From: Trabulsiella odontotermitis
GTDB lineage: Bacteria; Pseudomonadota; Gammaproteobacteria; Enterobacterales; Enterobacteriaceae
Length of the DNA stretch: 64,000 nt
Assembly (NCBI RefSeq): GCF_001297775.1
Contig: NZ_LIFX01000003.1
Location: forward strand, 248,001-312,000
Direction: 5' to 3'
Shown here piece by piece: positions 61,461 to 64,000 of this stretch (position 1 is the first letter of the stretch; each line of letters begins with the position of its first letter). The translations under genes were made by a program, and so were the position numbers. The notes under the pieces were generated by a model, which saw nothing but the letters and a program-made list of their open reading frames with translations, was not told the DNA's origin and searched no databases.

Positions 61461-62015
61461 ATGTTTTACAAGGGGTTAGTGGCGTTATCAGCATGTGTAT
61501 TTCTCTCTGGCTGTTCACTGGATATGGCAGATAAATTGAAGGATTATCAGGGCAGCGATGTCGCTTATATCCGGGTCGATAATTCAGGACAACCCACCGC
61601 ATTACGGATCCAGAAACTCATCCCGACAGGGAATTGCATACGGCTGGATAAACCCTATGGCATGACAGCATCGCTTGCCGTCGTGGGCATCAAAACCAGT
61701 TATTCCAAAACCGTACCGGGGATTGCACCCGTTTCCGCGAATTACGCTAAACGCGGCTATCTCGAATATGCGATCAAGTCTGAAGAAAAGTATAAGATTT
61801 GGTGGACTTTCCATGAACAAAGCCAGTACGGCATTGACCTGAGCCGGACATGGAGTTCTACCTTTAATGCCGAGAAAGGCCATACCTACGAGATCGGCAC
61901 CCTCGGTAATGACATCGATATCACGGATATCACGACGGGTGAGAAAACAAAATCGATAAGTTTTGATGAATGCCCGTATACCGTTTCGATGCTGGGGGAA
62001 AAGAAATATAACTGA
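61461..62015 (+). CDS. Unrecognised lipoprotein
   Basis: 184-residue precursor with signal peptide and lipobox FLSGC (cysteine 18), so it is exported and lipidated; Ser at +2 favours the outer membrane. The mature part is hydrophilic with several Thr/Asp-rich strands (GNDIDITDITTGEKTKSIS) and no family I recognise. TGGAGTTGT precedes the ATG. It stands alone between the GMC gene and a likely IS scar; lower GC than the operons to the left. Confidence 0.75.
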   Translation: MFYKGLVALSACVFLSGCSLDMADKLKDYQGSDVAYIRVDNSGQPTALRIQKLIPTGNCIRLDKPYGMTASLAVVGIKTSYSKTVPGIAPVSANYAKRGYLEYAIKSEEKYKIWWTFHEQSQYGIDLSRTWSSTFNAEKGHTYEIGTLGNDIDITDITTGEKTKSISFDECPYTVSMLGEKKYN

Positions 62016-62064
62016 TGCTGTTTGTTTGCAAAGCGTTATGTTTGGGGGGAGGAAAGCCTGCGAG

Positions 62065-62088
62065 TGGACTGACCCCATAAAGTTGGAC
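62065..62088. mobile_element. Possible solo IS3/IS150-group end
   Basis: The stretch containing GACCCCATAAAGTTGGAC resembles the terminal inverted repeats of IS150-group IS3 elements, many of which end in a TGxACTGACCCCxAAAAGTTGGAC-like sequence. No transposase or partner end is visible within reach, so this would be a remnant. Based on resemblance only. Confidence 0.35.
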
Positions 62089-62198
62089 GTTGCTAACCTC
62101 ATGTTACGTTTCTCTATAAGGTGCCTGTCAAGTCAGACTAACAATTTATTCCTTATGCCGATACCTTTATTTCTTAATCAATATATGAAGGAACATGT

Positions 62199-63611
62199 AT
62201 GTACTACGTACGCCCTTTAATGTGCCCACTTTTTTTTCTGTCTCTCTTACCGTTTTCTTTCGTTCAGGCTGCTGATAAGCCTGCATTGACAGATGGTGGC
62301 ATTAACCCCTTGTCTGTAGTCAGAATCCACGATCGTGTGAATTACATGGTGTCGTTAAACTTCAATAACGGAAAAACAGCTCAGCAATGGCGTTCTGTTG
62401 ATTGTAAGCAGGGCAAGGCACAGCTTCTGTATAAGGATTTACTGAATGAGGAGGGGCTTACCAAAGCTCGCTATTACGGAAACAACTATCTTCGCTATGC
62501 GCCTGCACAGGATGATAAGCAGATGACGGCAGAGGATATCCGCACGGTTTGCCAGCTACCGATAAAAGATACTCGGTGGGAAAGATTATCAGCCACGTCA
62601 ACAGCTGGCATTACCGATCTTATCGATGTGAATAGCATCCATCATGTCGGTGACATTTTATCGGTACGCTTGGGATACGACTTTGCAGATATCATCTGGG
62701 AACCGCCTTACGATGCGCCGCTTGAGTTAAAGATTGAGCACTACTTATATAACTGCAAAACCCACCAGGGTGACGCTGTTGCTGCAATGAATTTCGACAG
62801 CGAGGGGCGCGTTACGGACTCACTCATCACTGCTGATATTGTTCGCCGCAAGAGTAGTTTTAAAATTAACACTCAAATGGCGCAACGCTTTGAGCAGCTC
62901 TGCCAGTTACCAGCCGGAAAAACGTTCAAAGCCGAAGGGCACTTTGTATCCGACACTAACAAACCGGCATCAACGTTGATGGGGCCATCAATGCCCGATC
63001 TGAGTAATAATAATCCGCAGTGGCTGGATAAATTTCCCCTTTCTGCTGCAATTGAGCACCAGGTACAGTCATTGATCAAACCCTGGGCACTTCCGCGTTT
63101 TAAACAGGTTCGTTATACAGAAGCAAGCTCGCTCGGTAAGGTCAAAGTACAGCTGGATGCACAACCGGATGGTTATATTCGCAAGCTGGAAGATTATGGT
63201 GTCTGGACGGTACAACGTTTAACGCTGGCTAATCAGTTACAGCTGAAGTTCACCATGTCCATTAGTAATGGTTCCTCACTGCTAAACAAGTTGCAGACGG
63301 ATCTGCGTTTCCCATTAGTGAATGGTCAACGATATCAGGCACAATTGGACCATATTAATTCCGATAAGAAAGTTACTGCTTCAACGTTACGCTGTGAAGT
63401 AACGGGAGAGGGGGACGCACATAGCATTGCACCTGAATTTAGCGGGAAATATCTATTAGTTGAGTGTCATGCAACTTATGAAGGGCAACTGGATAGCAGT
63501 AGCAAACTAGCTTGGTTGCAAGATCTCAACGTTTTCGTCCCGGTCGCTCAGCAACTGGGTGATAAACCTGAAAGTCTGGTGAAACTGGAAAATGTTAGTG
63601 TGATACGTTAA
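62199..63611 (+). CDS. Unrecognised secreted protein
   Basis: 470 residues with a signal peptide (hydrophobic CPLFFLSLLPFSFVQA, cleavage after about residue 24, QAADKP). No membrane segment afterwards. Four or more cysteines at similar positions in repeated-looking blocks (VDCKQG, TVCQLP, YNCKTH, QLCQLP) suggest disulfides and an internal duplication. No recognised domain. AAGGAAC lies before the ATG at 62199. Followed by a clear terminator. Confidence 0.78.
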   Translation: MYYVRPLMCPLFFLSLLPFSFVQAADKPALTDGGINPLSVVRIHDRVNYMVSLNFNNGKTAQQWRSVDCKQGKAQLLYKDLLNEEGLTKARYYGNNYLRYAPAQDDKQMTAEDIRTVCQLPIKDTRWERLSATSTAGITDLIDVNSIHHVGDILSVRLGYDFADIIWEPPYDAPLELKIEHYLYNCKTHQGDAVAAMNFDSEGRVTDSLITADIVRRKSSFKINTQMAQRFEQLCQLPAGKTFKAEGHFVSDTNKPASTLMGPSMPDLSNNNPQWLDKFPLSAAIEHQVQSLIKPWALPRFKQVRYTEASSLGKVKVQLDAQPDGYIRKLEDYGVWTVQRLTLANQLQLKFTMSISNGSSLLNKLQTDLRFPLVNGQRYQAQLDHINSDKKVTASTLRCEVTGEGDAHSIAPEFSGKYLLVECHATYEGQLDSSSKLAWLQDLNVFVPVAQQLGDKPESLVKLENVSVIR

Positions 63612-63621
63612 TGAGCGAACA

Positions 63622-63650
63622 GGCTCACCGCTTCATCCGGTGAGCCTTTT
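63622..63650 (+). terminator. Terminator after the secreted protein gene
   Basis: GGCTCACCG, loop, CGGTGAGCC, then TTTTAT. Confidence 0.85.
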
Positions 63651-64000
63651 ATGACCTGCATCCTCGATGCTTAACACACGGCAATGTTAGTAATGCCTCT
63701 CAGCGGTGAGAACAATTTCGTACGTTCATTCCTCGCTCAAAAGATGAAGATGATTAAATCTACCGTCGGCTGTCCGCTTCGTGCCAGGAGCGGACATTGC
63801 TAAGTCCGCACAACATTAATTAGAGGGGAGCATGTCAATGCTCATAGCTTGATGAGTATGATCTTTAATTCATCATTAAAAATGTAAATTTTGCAATCGC
63901 TCTAATCCCGCACCATTCCTGCTTTCACATTTATACCTTGTTCTACATCAATAGAAATGAAAACTTGCTTGATGAAAAACACAACATAGTGCGTATAAGA
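63651..64000. other. Right-end intergenic stretch
   Basis: 350 AT-rich bases with no reading frame, RNA gene or strong repeat that I can support. An imperfect pair of TCCGCT/GCGGAC-like segments (63770-63800) could form a hairpin. Confidence 0.4.

Overview
The window is enterobacterial chromosome, most likely Citrobacter or a close relative in the Escherichia/Salmonella/Citrobacter clade. The left half follows the gene order of the E. coli norV to stpA/ygaV region, inverted relative to E. coli, with proteins that are near-identical by recall. The right half carries accessory operons that E. coli K-12 lacks or keeps elsewhere. The species assignment is an inference from remembered proteins.

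Left half (1-36.6 kb): norV (cut by the window edge) and norR, with a sigma54 promoter and three NorR sites; the sorbitol operon srlAEBD-srlM-srlR-gutQ; mltB; pncC; recA-recX with its SOS box; alaS; csrA; a tRNA-Ser(GCT) plus four tRNA-Arg(ACG) genes on a strict 108-bp period, followed by an RtT-like repeat; a BON-domain lipoprotein; yqaB-yqaA; gshA; the sRNA gene micA; luxS; mprA-emrAB; ygaZH; an intact ygaY transporter; a decayed gene fragment with an ADP-ribosyltransferase-like YHGT stretch; proVWX; nrdHIEF with paired NrdR boxes; ygaM, ygaC, alaE, stpA, ygaP and ygaV.

Middle (36.6-48.8 kb): a divergent AllS-like LysR regulator and a seven-gene operon. It encodes an ankyrin protein, the three subunits of an AllFGH/FdrA-type carbamoyltransferase, an NCS2-like permease, carbamate kinase and a cytosine-deaminase-like amidohydrolase with a twin-arginine signal. 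The best reading is an ATP-yielding pathway for a ureido or N-heterocyclic compound of unknown identity. A chemoreceptor and a LysE-type exporter follow on the opposite strand.

Accessory cluster (49.0-54.0 kb): an ArsR-type regulator diverges from a tightly packed operon of an AfsA-like double-hotdog protein (the family that starts gamma-butyrolactone autoregulator synthesis in Streptomyces), a HAD hydrolase, a cytochrome P450 and a DHA2-type exporter. This looks like a complete make-modify-export-regulate set for a small, perhaps signalling, molecule. It is the strongest candidate here for an undescribed system.

Right end (54.0-64 kb): yjdJ-yjdI; an L-idonate operon idnDOT with idnR and a CRP site but no idnK; a GMC oxidoreductase; an unrecognised lipoprotein; a likely solo insertion-sequence end; and an unrecognised secreted protein. 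The last 390 bases hold no gene I can support.
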